The notes beneath the pieces were generated by a model. That model searched no databases, was not told the DNA's origin, and saw nothing but the letters and a program-made list of their open reading frames with translations. A program made the translations under genes and the position numbers. Below, piece by piece: positions 34,535 to 42,406 of a DNA stretch of 64,000 nucleotides. The stretch is from Parapedobacter sp. SGR-10 (GTDB lineage: Bacteria; Bacteroidota; Bacteroidia; Sphingobacteriales; Sphingobacteriaceae). Each line of letters starts with the position of its first letter. Within the stretch, counting starts at the first letter, position 1. The stretch covers positions 124,001-188,000 of the forward strand of contig NZ_JAAJTJ010000004.1 in the NCBI RefSeq assembly GCF_011030405.1, read 5' to 3'.

Positions 34535-34593
34535 ACTATAGATGGTACCGGTCTCTAGTCCAGCGCTGCGCCTAGATCTCAGCGAGGATGATA

Positions 34594-34616
34594 GGCACAC
34601 ACGGCAGGTGTGTGCC
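34594..34616. terminator. Hairpin between convergent regulator and barrel genes
   Basis: Perfect 9-bp stem GGCACACAC/GTGTGTGCC, loop GGCAG. It lacks a T-run but is the only strong structure between the response regulator (+) and the outer-membrane protein (-). Confidence 0.55.
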
Positions 34617-34664
34617 ATAATTAGGACAGTTGCGCATATTTATGACTTTTTAGCCACAAGGGAT

Positions 34665-35285
34665 TTATAATCTCATGCTAAATCCGGCTGTAGCAAATCC
34701 CTTCATCCCAAATCCCAATTCGGCAAAGCCACCGAATCGTTTGCCTACACGGATTCCGATTGGATTGATCTGGAAGGCAAAAGTCGTAAAATTTTCTTTG
34801 TCCTCGAGAGTGCTGCTCTTTTCTGTTTTTCCAGAGAAAAGAGCTCCAACGGCCAGTACCCCGTATAGATTGATATTCTCACGTTGGAGATAATAAAATT
34901 TTGCCGTAGGCATCACCGTAAAGAGGTTGGTCTTACGCTTTATAAGTTCGTCGGGTTTTGAACCATCTCTCGATGTCAGCTTGATCTCTTGGTTGAGATG
35001 GAGATAGCCCAGATCTCCTCCGGCAGCGAGCCATTTGTTGACTTTGTACAGATAACTTGCACTAATCATACCTGGTATAGATTTGTCTTTGTTTTCTTTA
35101 TCGTAGTCACCGTAATTGGCTTTCAAGGCGGTGCCCAGCTCATCAAAAATAGTTAAGATTAGGACAGTGGGCGCCGCATCACTGACCATCAAATTCAGTT
35201 CGCTATTACCTTGTTGTGCATAAAGCGATATGTTCATCCCTAGCATGGCTAACAATGAGCACATAAACAACCTATTCTTTTTCAT
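34665..35285 (-). CDS. Outer-membrane beta-barrel protein, 206 aa
   Basis: From the ATG at 35285 (MKKNRLFMCSLLAMLGMNIS, then LYAQQ) it has a signal peptide. The mature protein shows barrel strands (MISASYLYKVNKWLAAGGDL, TVMPTAKFYYLQRENINLYG, VLAVGALFSG, GIRVGKRFGGFAELGFGMKG) and a hydrophobic end (FSMRL). It resembles the porin-like outer-membrane proteins of Bacteroidota without a known function. It faces the response regulator and lies between it and an AraC regulator, so it may belong to the sensing cluster. Confidence 0.75.
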   Translation of the reverse strand: MKKNRLFMCSLLAMLGMNISLYAQQGNSELNLMVSDAAPTVLILTIFDELGTALKANYGDYDKENKDKSIPGMISASYLYKVNKWLAAGGDLGYLHLNQEIKLTSRDGSKPDELIKRKTNLFTVMPTAKFYYLQRENINLYGVLAVGALFSGKTEKSSTLEDKENFTTFAFQINPIGIRVGKRFGGFAELGFGMKGFATAGFSMRL

Positions 35286-35435
35286 ATATTCCGATTTTAA
35301 GTTTATATCCTTGTGCGTGCGTTTTTCAAACAATTATATTCCTTATATAACAGTGAGTTGCCTATCTGTGCGTAAAAATAAGGTAAATTATGGTAATGGT
35401 ATTGGAAAAAAACGACAAATGGCTTTGAAAATTAT

Positions 35436-36263
35436 TTAAAGATCGAGATAATCTATATGTGTTCCTACATACAGTGAAGACATTCTGCTGCGGCCTTTGC
35501 CATATTTTTGTGGAGATACGCCCATATGTGAGCGAAATTCATTGATATAATGACTTTGGTCGTAGTACCCGCACTCGTAGACAATCTCTTGCCAAGAAAT
35601 TTTAGGATTGTACTTCCGTAGGAGAAACGCATGATTAAAGCGGACGATCTTGCAGAACTGTTTGGGAGGCATGCCGATGTATTCTCCAAAGAGCCGCTCT
35701 ACGGTACGGGGAGACATATTCGTATGCCGCATCAATCTGTCTAGCTGAATATTCCCTCGATAGCACAAGATAATTTGTTCGATAAAAGGTATGGCCTTTA
35801 AGTCCGATAATTTACGTTTGGACAGTAAATGGATGAAAAAACGGTCAAGTAATTTCTTTTTTTCGTGTGGACAAATGGTGTGAGCAAGGCTGTCTTTTAA
35901 TTGATGGGTATGTTTTGCTATGATTTCTTCCAAAGGAATAAAATCGTCATGCAACAAATGGATTGGAATTCCAAAGAGCTGATAAAAAGCTGACGCCCTA
36001 AAACAGCAGATAGTCAATCTTATGGGACGATCTATCTCCATACTGAATCTTGGAGAAAGGTTGCCTATAGCTCCATCTTTCCACCGTAGAGATCTACCCG
36101 TATCAGAACAATAGCGAATATACTCATCCCCCTCGTAAATGAAAACTTTTACTGCCCCATCGGGTACGTATTGCTCGGGACGGTATGTCCTGGAAAGACT
36201 GATAAAGCTATATTTTGAGATATATGAGGTAAGTAATTTATCGGGCACTAAATCGGTAATCAT
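35436..36263 (-). CDS. AraC-family transcriptional regulator
   Basis: A 275-residue regulator. The N-terminal part (about 1-150) resembles the DUF6597-type sensor domain (YRPEQYVPDGAVKVFIYEGD). The C-terminal double helix-turn-helix is clear: IQLDRLMRHTNMSPRTVERL, with FGEYIGMPPKQFCKIVRFNH next, then ISWQEIVYECGYYDQSHYIN and FRSHMGVSPQKY. It probably controls neighbouring genes, but no operator can be named. No cofactor is evident. A hairpin lies at 36308-36358, upstream of its start. Confidence 0.92.
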   Translation of the reverse strand: MITDLVPDKLLTSYISKYSFISLSRTYRPEQYVPDGAVKVFIYEGDEYIRYCSDTGRSLRWKDGAIGNLSPRFSMEIDRPIRLTICCFRASAFYQLFGIPIHLLHDDFIPLEEIIAKHTHQLKDSLAHTICPHEKKKLLDRFFIHLLSKRKLSDLKAIPFIEQIILCYRGNIQLDRLMRHTNMSPRTVERLFGEYIGMPPKQFCKIVRFNHAFLLRKYNPKISWQEIVYECGYYDQSHYINEFRSHMGVSPQKYGKGRSRMSSLYVGTHIDYLDL

Positions 36264-36307
36264 AACTTGGATGTCTACAAGGGGTCAATAAAAACTGTCT
36301 ACGAGAT

Positions 36308-36358
36308 AAATAGATTTTGACACAGTAAGAACAATGTACTGTTCTTGCAAATCTATTT
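36308..36358. repeat. Nested inverted repeats upstream of the AraC gene
   Basis: Outer arms AAATAGATTT and AAATCTATTT; inner arms AAGAACA and TGTTCTT around a 6-nt loop. The rest of the 308-bp interval between the AraC gene and the GYF-type gene holds nothing I can recognise. Could be regulatory DNA for the AraC gene, or a transcript end. Confidence 0.5.
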
Positions 36359-36571
36359 GATTTTTACCACTTTGCGAAATTTAGATCAATATTCCGTTAT
36401 CTTTAGTTGCGTATAGCTTGCCCAACAAACGCACCGAAACCATAACTTATATGCTATTTGGGCAAAGGCTTGTCTTTAGAAAACCGAATGTATGTCGTAC
36501 GTGCAATTTGTCCTACCCCTAATAATTACACGAGATTTTTTTATCTTAGCCTGTATAAAAGCAAGTATAGC

Positions 36572-37081
36572 ATGAAACAATACCACTATTCAGATGGCGT
36601 AAACTCATATGGGCCGATCAGCTTGGAAGAGCTTCGAACGAAAAATATAAATCCGGACACACTGATATGGACGGAGGAATTGGTGACTTGGAAAAAAGCC
36701 AAGGAGATTCCTGAGCTCCAGGATCTGTTTGGAAATATATCCAATCCCCCACCACCTTCACAGTTTGGTGGTACGCAGCATTATTCGGGCCAATCTCAAC
36801 AAGGGAATACACAGAACTTTCAACGTCCTCCCAAGACCTATTTATTGGAGAGTATTTTAACAACCATATTCTGTTGTTGGCCTTTGGGGATTCCTTCGAT
36901 TATCTACGCTTCCCGTGTGGAAAAGAAATTTTATGCGGGAGATATCGCGGGAGCAGAAGAGGATTCGGCCAATGCAAAGAAATGGATGATCATCAATCTG
37001 ATCGCTTGTGTCGTGCTATGGATTGCGTATTTTGGCTTTTTTGGACTAGCTATATTCGGTGGGTTGATCAATGGTTATTAA
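36572..37081 (+). CDS. GYF_2-domain and CD225/dispanin-like membrane protein
   Basis: A 169-residue protein from the ATG at 36572 (MKQYHYSDGVNSYGPISLEE). The first 50 residues fit the GYF_2 domain (YHYSDGVNSYGPISLEEL, then DTLIWTEELVTWKKAKEIPE). A proline/glutamine linker follows, then two hydrophobic helices with the CD225/dispanin-like pattern TTIFCCWPLGIPSIIYASRV and AEEDSANAKKWMIINLIACV. Such proteins occur widely in Bacteroidota beside DUF2752 genes. The role is unknown. It overlaps the next gene by 11 bp. Confidence 0.85.
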   Translation: MKQYHYSDGVNSYGPISLEELRTKNINPDTLIWTEELVTWKKAKEIPELQDLFGNISNPPPPSQFGGTQHYSGQSQQGNTQNFQRPPKTYLLESILTTIFCCWPLGIPSIIYASRVEKKFYAGDIAGAEEDSANAKKWMIINLIACVVLWIAYFGFFGLAIFGGLINGY

Positions 37082-37460
37082 GCGGGTATTAATATGGGTC
37101 ATGTTGGGCATAGGTTCAACGGGTGTACTATTTATGTATAAATACTTCAATCCGTTGAATCATGCCCTGTTTCCCAAATGTCCTTTGAAGCATTTGACCG
37201 GACTGGACTGCCCCGGTTGCGGCAGCCAACGGGCTTTACATCACTTGCTCAATGGTGAGATCGAACAATCTTTTTTGCAAAACCCTTTGTTGTTTTTGAT
37301 GGTTCCTTACCTCTTATTGGGCTTTTATCTGCAATTGGTTCCTGAGCCTACGGTAAGGGAACTTAAGCTGCGTAAGGCTTTGTATGGCTACCGGGCCATT
37401 CAAGTGGTATTTGTGGTTATTATTTTATTTACCATTGTTCGGAATATGGCTAAAATATAA
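37071..37460 (+). CDS. DUF2752 family membrane protein
   Basis: A 129-residue membrane protein with the diagnostic motif LTGLDCPGCGSQRALHHLLN (about 42-61), containing the CPGCG knuckle, and three hydrophobic helices. DUF2752 proteins often pair with GYF/CD225-like proteins as here; biochemical function unknown. The start overlaps the upstream gene by 11 bp. A strong terminator follows within 10 bp. Confidence 0.92.
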   Translation: MVIKRVLIWVMLGIGSTGVLFMYKYFNPLNHALFPKCPLKHLTGLDCPGCGSQRALHHLLNGEIEQSFLQNPLLFLMVPYLLLGFYLQLVPEPTVRELKLRKALYGYRAIQVVFVVIILFTIVRNMAKI

Positions 37461-37466
37461 TAAAAA

Positions 37467-37490
37467 AACCGCTCTCAACTGAGAGCGGTT
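37467..37490. terminator. Bidirectional terminator between the DUF2752 gene and groEL
   Basis: Perfect 10-bp stem AACCGCTCTC/GAGAGCGGTT with a 4-nt loop, flanked by A and T runs on both sides. Confidence 0.95.
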
Positions 37491-37497
37491 TTTTTTA

Positions 37498-39135
37498 TTA
37501 CATCATTCCGCCCATGCCGCCACCCATAGGAGGGGCACCTGCGCCTGCTGCATTATCTTCCGGTTCATCGGCCAATACGCACTCTGTAGTCAACAACATG
37601 GATGCTACAGAAGCAGCGTTCTCCAATGCGACACGTGATACTTTGGTAGGGTCGATAACACCTGCTGCAATCAGGTTCTCGAATTTGTCTGTACGAGCGT
37701 TGTATCCAAAGTCGGCTGTACCTTCTTTGACTTTCTGAACGATGACAGCACCTTCGATACCGGCATTGTCACAGATCTGACGAAGAGGCTCTTCGATCGC
37801 ACGTTTGATGATGTCGATACCGATCTGCTCGTCTTCATTTTCGCCTTTCAGGCCAGCCAAAGCATCTGTGGCACGGATGAAAGCTACACCTCCACCGGCT
37901 ACGATACCTTCTTCGACAGCGGCACGGGTTGCGTGCAATGCATCGTCTACACGGTCTTTTTTCTCTTTCATCTCGACTTCGGTCGTAGCACCTACATAAA
38001 GGACAGCTACTCCACCGGACAATTTGGCCAAACGCTCTTGCAATTTCTCGCGATCGTAGTCCGAAGTTGTAGTTTCGATCTGCGAACGGATTTGTGTCAC
38101 GCGGGCTTTGATATCGTCTACATTGCCAGATCCGTTGATGATAGTCGTGTTGTCTTTGTCTATAACGACTTTCTCTGCTTGGCCTAGGTAAGAAAGCTCG
38201 GCATTTTCCAACTTGTATCCTCTTTCTTCCGAAATAACGGTACCACCTGTCAGGATAGCGATATCTTCCAACATCGCTTTGCGGCGATCACCGAAACCGG
38301 GAGCCTTTACAGCGGCTACCTTCAGCGAACCGCGGATCTTGTTCACGACAAGGGTAGCCAATGCTTCACCGTCCAGATCTTCTGCGATGATCAGCAATGG
38401 TTTGCCGGTTTGAACTTGTTTTTCCAGAATAGGCAACAATTCTTTCATGTTGCTGATTTTCTTGTCATAGATCAAGATGTAAGGGCTTTCCAACTCGGCT
38501 TCCATCTTGTCGGAGTTGGTGACAAAGTAAGGTGACAAGTAACCACGGTCAAACTGCATACCTTCTACAGTTGTTACTTCGGTTTCGGTACCTTTGGCTT
38601 CTTCTACGGTGATGACACCGTCGTTGCCCACTTTTTCCATGGCTTCGGCAATCAATGCACCGATGACATCGTCATTGTTGGCAGAGATAGAAGCGACTTG
38701 TTTGATCTTATTGTTGTCCTGACCCACAGTTTGTGACTGTGTTTTGAGGTTGGCGACAACAGCTGCAACGGCTTTGTCTATACCACGTTTAAGATCCATG
38801 GGGTTAGCACCTGCAGCTACGGATTTGATACCCGGTGCAACGATGGCCTGTGCCAATACAGTTGCTGTAGTCGTACCATCGCCGGCTTGATCTGCGGTTT
38901 TTGACGCTACTTCTTTGACCATTTGTGCCCCCATGTTTTCCAAGGGATCTTTCAGCTCGATTTCCTTTGCTACTGTTACGCCGTCCTTAGTGATCGCAGG
39001 TGAACCGAATTTCTTTTCGATGATGACATTACGACCTTTAGGACCTAAAGTTACTTTTACCGCATTTGCCAACGTGTCCACGCCTTTTTTTAGGGCGTCA
39101 CGTGCTTCTACATTATATTTTACTTGTTTTGCCAT
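37498..39135 (-). CDS. groL: Chaperonin GroEL (60 kDa)
   Basis: A 545-residue chaperonin that folds proteins in the GroES-capped chamber. Strong landmarks: [20 protein letters not shown] (about 27-46), the ATP-site [15 protein letters not shown] (about 85-99), the family signature [16 protein letters not shown] (about 403-418), and the Gly-Gly-Met tail MGGGMGGMM. It follows groES by 95 bp, in which the GGGGCGAAA palindrome lies. Length is normal. Confidence 0.99.
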   Translation of the reverse strand: MAKQVKYNVEARDALKKGVDTLANAVKVTLGPKGRNVIIEKKFGSPAITKDGVTVAKEIELKDPLENMGAQMVKEVASKTADQAGDGTTTATVLAQAIVAPGIKSVAAGANPMDLKRGIDKAVAAVVANLKTQSQTVGQDNNKIKQVASISANNDDVIGALIAEAMEKVGNDGVITVEEAKGTETEVTTVEGMQFDRGYLSPYFVTNSDKMEAELESPYILIYDKKISNMKELLPILEKQVQTGKPLLIIAEDLDGEALATLVVNKIRGSLKVAAVKAPGFGDRRKAMLEDIAILTGGTVISEERGYKLENAELSYLGQAEKVVIDKDNTTIINGSGNVDDIKARVTQIRSQIETTTSDYDREKLQERLAKLSGGVAVLYVGATTEVEMKEKKDRVDDALHATRAAVEEGIVAGGGVAFIRATDALAGLKGENEDEQIGIDIIKRAIEEPLRQICDNAGIEGAVIVQKVKEGTADFGYNARTDKFENLIAAGVIDPTKVSRVALENAASVASMLLTTECVLADEPEDNAAGAGAPPMGGGMGGMM

Positions 39136-39168
39136 GTTTTTATAGTATTGAGATTTGAGACAAACTTT

Positions 39169-39196
39169 GTACGGGCGAAAAATCTTTCGCCCCTAC
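39169..39196. repeat. Palindromic repeat GTACGGGCGAAA/TTTCGCCCCTAC
   Basis: A near-perfect 28-bp palindrome in the groES-groEL intergenic space, 35 bp downstream of the groES stop. A related arm is at 54979-55006. It may fold in the operon mRNA and shift the ratio of the two products. Confidence 0.75.
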
Positions 39197-39230
39197 GACT
39201 TTGTTGATTTTTACTTTTACCTTTTTGTAA

Positions 39231-39506
39231 TTATAAAACAGCGTAGATATCCGATTCACGCATGATTAAATATTCTTTACCTTCGTAAGTGATCTCGGTA
39301 CCAGCATACTTGCCGTACAATACTTTGTCACCTACTTTTACAGTAAGAGGCTCGTCAGGTTTGCCTGTGCCTACTGCTACGATGGTACCTTGAGAAGGTT
39401 TTTCTTTTGCAGTATCCGGGATGTAGATACCTGATGCTGTTTTTTCTTCTGCGGGAGCAGCCTCTACGACTACTCTGTCTCCGATAGGTTTAATACTTAA
39501 TGCCAT
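39231..39506 (-). CDS. groS: Co-chaperonin GroES (10 kDa)
   Basis: A 91-residue co-chaperonin, the cap of GroEL. Features: [20 protein letters not shown] (about 6-25) with the start of the mobile loop, [20 protein letters not shown] (about 26-45), [16 protein letters not shown] and [17 protein letters not shown] at the end. It precedes groEL as usual. Confidence 0.98.
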   Translation of the reverse strand: MALSIKPIGDRVVVEAAPAEEKTASGIYIPDTAKEKPSQGTIVAVGTGKPDEPLTVKVGDKVLYGKYAGTEITYEGKEYLIMRESDIYAVL

Positions 39507-39592
39507 AGTTATATCACTTATTTTTAAATGTTTAATTTGTTAAATGTACGCAACATTTTTATCATCAACTGTGCCAAATCATTTTTAAGGCA

Positions 39593-39627
39593 TTTTCTTG
39601 ACAATTTTTCACTGTCGTGTCAGAAAA
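39593..39627. promoter_or_regulatory. Inverted repeat upstream of groES with TGACA half-sites
   Basis: TTTTCTTGACA (39593-39603) and TGTCAGAAAA (39618-39627) pair with one bulge; further TGTCAG/GACAG half-sites follow to 39666. No CIRCE element (the HrcA operator) is present, so this may be the heat-shock control site of this lineage. A similar TGACAAAAGTTGTGACA stands before the HtrA gene (50350-50366). Confidence 0.4.
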
Positions 39628-39700
39628 TCATTGGGGAGGGTGTCAGGTTGGCAGAAAAAGACAGGGGCGCCCTCGTTACAAACGAGGACGGTGTGTAGAT

Positions 39701-39726
39701 TAGAGACGCAATGCATTGCGTCTCTA
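39701..39726. repeat. TAGAGACGCAATG palindrome, copy
   Basis: Perfect 26-bp palindrome with half-site TAGAGACGCAATG, ending 7 nt downstream of the stop codon of the barrel gene at 39733. A further 7-bp hairpin (CCTCGTT/AACGAGG, 39671-39687) lies next to it. Confidence 0.9.
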
Positions 39727-39732
39727 CATAAA

Positions 39733-40518
39733 TTAAAATCCTAATGTGAGGCCAAAGGTAAAGTTGTTTAGGCCTTTCATGGCAGGGGTGTTCTCGAACA
39801 TATCGTTTACATAGTATTTGGCAAATATGCCGAAGTCATCATATCCGATGCGGACAAATGGGCCATACTGAAATGTCGCCAGGCTGTAATTGTCCTTGAA
39901 TTTTTGTTTGCCCAGTTTCTCGCTTTTGAGACGTTGCGTTCCTTTTAGGAGTATACCCGTCATTGCACCGAATGCCACCTTCACGCGTTCTCCATCACGT
40001 AGCTTTCCACTTCTCCACTCAAAGGACAATGGTAGGCGGAGGTAGGTCGTCGTCAATACATTCTTGGTATAGCGGACATCATTCTCATCGACAAACTCAT
40101 AGGATAGGGGGCTTTGGTTTTCGTGTAAGAGGATGTTCTTTTTCAGTCTCAGATAATTCCACTCTACTCCGGCCGAAATATAGGTCTTGAAATGATCGTT
40201 GAAACGCAAACCTACCTGTAGGACATCAAAACCAAAGTTTGAAGCTCTTTTATAAGACAGGTCATTTTTCTCGTCCGATAAGCTGAACGAACCATCGTCC
40301 ATCGGTCTGGAAAAACCCCAGTCTATTCTTGAAAATGTAATGCCCCCAAAGAGACGAGGGTATTGTATGGTGCTTTGATCGTTTTGGATACTATCTGTGG
40401 CAGAGGTATCTTGGATAGAGGTGTCTTGTACTGCCATATCATGTTTTTTTGCATGCACAATGCTGAAAAACAAGGATAATAGACAAATCAAGGATATTTT
40501 TAATACGAATGTTTTCAT
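39733..40518 (-). CDS. Outer-membrane beta-barrel protein behind the anti-sigma gene, 261 aa
   Basis: A 261-residue protein with signal peptide MKTFVLKISLICLLSLFFSI followed by VHA. After an acidic, Ser/Thr/Asp-rich linker, barrel strands follow (RLFGGITFSRIDWGF, SNFGFDVLQVGLRFNDHFKT, YISAGVEWNYLRLKK, RLPLSFEWRSGKLRDGERVK, FGPFVRIGYD type) and a terminal Phe. It starts 1 bp after the anti-sigma gene ends, so the three genes (sigma, anti-sigma, barrel) form one operon; the barrel may be a regulated target or part of the sensing system. Family function unknown. Confidence 0.78.
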   Translation of the reverse strand: MKTFVLKISLICLLSLFFSIVHAKKHDMAVQDTSIQDTSATDSIQNDQSTIQYPRLFGGITFSRIDWGFSRPMDDGSFSLSDEKNDLSYKRASNFGFDVLQVGLRFNDHFKTYISAGVEWNYLRLKKNILLHENQSPLSYEFVDENDVRYTKNVLTTTYLRLPLSFEWRSGKLRDGERVKVAFGAMTGILLKGTQRLKSEKLGKQKFKDNYSLATFQYGPFVRIGYDDFGIFAKYYVNDMFENTPAMKGLNNFTFGLTLGF

Positions 40519-40519
40519 G

Positions 40520-41314
40520 TTATTTTCTTTTTTTGTTGCGGTTTTTTGCTAAAGGATTAATCAAATTTATCCGGATGGAACCCTCATCATCGGATTTAAA
40601 GCGGACTTCTTTTTTTGATTTGAGATCGATATTTTCAGACAATTTGTTCAAAATCGTCGTTATTACCGTACTTTCATTGGACGAAGAGCCTTCGTTTGCG
40701 GCATACATGCTTTCTTCCTCTTCTTCAAAAACAATCAGAGGCTTGATCGGTTCTACCTCCGTGACCTGCGTAGTAGGAACATTGGTTTGTACAAGATCCA
40801 CTACATTTGCTAGCGTCGTTCCCGTATCCGTGGGAAGGTCGGATAGGGCTACAATCGAGGCTTTCCACTTGTGTCCAGAAGGGAGAACGGTGTTGCCTTG
40901 ACTATCGTGAGGAGATTTGGATACCTTTTCTTTGGAGGCGGTTCTGTCTACCTTTGGCAGATCCTCTATAGCAGTCGGTACCGTTGCATTCGCTGAAGTA
41001 TTCTCCGCTGTGACAGATCTCTCGATAGTTGGTTTGGTCATTTGTACAGGAGAATCTTTTTGTTTGCTGGCGGGCTGCTCGGCAATAATGTTTTCGGTAG
41101 GCTTACTCTTAAAAAGAAAGAAACCTATACCCAGTATAATAAGTATTGCTGCGGCATAGCTGACCCAATTGTATGCCTTGAAAAGGACAGGAATTGTTTT
41201 TTTGCTGTTCTTGTCCAGTTCCTTTTCAATATTTTGCCAGACGGCTGGATGTACTTCCTGCTCAGCGTCCTCAAAGGTTTGTCTGAATAATTTGTCTATG
41301 TCTTTATTTTCCAT
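40520..41314 (-). CDS. Probable transmembrane anti-sigma factor
   Basis: About 264 residues from the ATG at 41314 (MENKDIDKLFRQTFEDAEQE); a longer frame would overlap the sigma gene deeply and is not preferred. The N-terminal cytoplasmic helix bundle (DIDKLFRQTFEDAEQEVHPA, then WQNIEKEL) is followed by one membrane helix (WVSYAAAILIILGIGFFLF, about 49-67) and a long periplasmic part rich in Ser/Thr/Pro. This is the layout of anti-sigma factors that follow ECF genes in Bacteroidota. It begins 9 bp after the sigma gene. Confidence 0.82.
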   Translation of the reverse strand: MENKDIDKLFRQTFEDAEQEVHPAVWQNIEKELDKNSKKTIPVLFKAYNWVSYAAAILIILGIGFFLFKSKPTENIIAEQPASKQKDSPVQMTKPTIERSVTAENTSANATVPTAIEDLPKVDRTASKEKVSKSPHDSQGNTVLPSGHKWKASIVALSDLPTDTGTTLANVVDLVQTNVPTTQVTEVEPIKPLIVFEEEEESMYAANEGSSSNESTVITTILNKLSENIDLKSKKEVRFKSDDEGSIRINLINPLAKNRNKKRK

Positions 41315-41322
41315 GGCCTCTT

Positions 41323-41856
41323 CTAAATTGCTGTTTTGACTAATTTGTTTTGCAACCATTGCCGTGCACGTGACAATTGTGATTTGGAGTTTCCTTCACT
41401 GATGCTCAGCATTTCGGCGATCTCTTTGTGCGAATATCCTTCTATAGCATATAGGTTGAACACAGTTTTGTAACCCAATGGCAATTGCTGGATTAAGGCA
41501 AGTAGTTCTTGATAGCCTGTCTGCTCCGTCCCGACAAGGCTTGATACGGATAATTGTATATCATCGATGTTCTCCATGTACGACCGCTTGTTTTTACGGT
41601 GCGTTTCGATGGCTGTATTCACCACAATTCTTTTGATCCAACCTTCCAAAGAACCTTTTCCATCGTACAGATAATGTTTGGTAAATACCTTGACAAAACT
41701 GTTTTGCAGAATATCATCCGCTTCCAACGAGGTGTGTGCATAGCGTAGGCAAACGGCGTACATCTTTTTCGCAAAATGATGGTATAATAAAGCTTGGGCT
41801 TTTCTGTCCTGCCTCGTGCACCGTTCCCATATATTGTTGATGGCCAAGCTATCCAA
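41323..41856 (-). CDS. ECF-type RNA polymerase sigma-70 factor
   Basis: A 177-residue sigma factor with regions 2 and 4. Region 2: LLYHHFAKKMYAVCLRYAHT (about 24-43), DDILQNSFVKVFTKHYLYDG (about 47-66). Region 4: LIQQLPLGYKTVFNLYAIEG (about 116-135), YSHKEIAEMLSISEGNSKSQ, LSRARQWLQNKL. Its regulator is the downstream membrane anti-sigma protein, pointing to control by an envelope signal. There is no FecR-type partner here. Confidence 0.95.
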   Translation of the reverse strand: MDSLAINNIWERCTRQDRKAQALLYHHFAKKMYAVCLRYAHTSLEADDILQNSFVKVFTKHYLYDGKGSLEGWIKRIVVNTAIETHRKNKRSYMENIDDIQLSVSSLVGTEQTGYQELLALIQQLPLGYKTVFNLYAIEGYSHKEIAEMLSISEGNSKSQLSRARQWLQNKLVKTAI

Positions 41857-41937
41857 TTTTTTGCTGTTTTTTATATTAACTTTATTAGGGAAGACGACGG
41901 CAAAAGATAATAGGTTGCATGGAGAGGAAAGAAAAAT

Positions 41938-42354
41938 TTATTTTTTTTCGACAGTCATGAAACGGTTTTGATTTTCAGTAACTTCCATTTTTATTTTGAC
42001 ATAACTTGATGGCAGCAGATTGGCTATTTTTTCCGGCCATTCTACGAAACAGTAATTTCCCGAATAGAAATATTCCTCATAGCCCATATCGAAAGCTTCG
42101 GTCTCGTTTTTCAATCGGTAGAAGTCAAAATGGTATAAAGGGCCATGTGTGGCAGCGTATTCATTGACAATGGAAAACGTCGGGCTGGAAGTATGATCCT
42201 GTACGTCGAGTGCCTCGCACAAAGCGTTGATAAACGTTGTTTTTCCGGCACCCATATCTCCGTAAAATAGAAATATTCTTTCGTCGGGAAAGGTGCTTAG
42301 GATGGTATTTGCTATCGTGGGCAGTTCATGCAGGCTTTTTATTTCTATCCTCAT
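41938..42354 (-). CDS. tsaE: tRNA threonylcarbamoyladenosine synthesis ATPase TsaE
   Basis: A 138-residue ATPase that helps TsaD/TsaB make t6A at position 37 of ANN-decoding tRNAs. It has the Walker A motif FYGDMGAGKTTFINALCEAL (about 30-49), the switch region DHTSSPTFSIVNEY (about 53-66), and LYHFDFYRL with the conserved HxD pattern, then GYEEYFYSGNYCFVEWPEKI. Its -7 box TACTTTTG stands 4 nt before the ATG. The porX gene lies just upstream on the same strand, 48 bp away. Confidence 0.95.
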   Translation of the reverse strand: MRIEIKSLHELPTIANTILSTFPDERIFLFYGDMGAGKTTFINALCEALDVQDHTSSPTFSIVNEYAATHGPLYHFDFYRLKNETEAFDMGYEEYFYSGNYCFVEWPEKIANLLPSSYVKIKMEVTENQNRFMTVEKK

Positions 42355-42358
42355 GTTG

Positions 42359-42366
42359 CAAAAGTA
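42359..42366 (-). promoter_or_regulatory. -7 promoter element TACTTTTG for tsaE
   Basis: TAnnTTTG match 4 nt before the tsaE ATG, predicting a leaderless transcript independent of porX. Confidence 0.45.
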
Positions 42367-42395
42367 TAAAAAGTTGTGGAGGTGAAGGGTGATGC

Positions 42396-42406
42396 TACGT
42401 CTCTAC
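42396..42406. repeat. TAGAGACG half-repeat at the porX stop codon
   Basis: On the minus strand GTAGAGACGTA overlaps the porX end; its TAG is the porX stop codon. It equals one arm of the palindrome at 23289-23316; the second arm is missing. Confidence 0.7.

Noticed and set aside
39571..39577. TTGGCAC (minus strand) upstream of groES as a sigma-54 -24 box
   Set aside because: No GC-containing -12 partner (TTGC) lies at the required distance; the nearest TTGC is 17 nt away.
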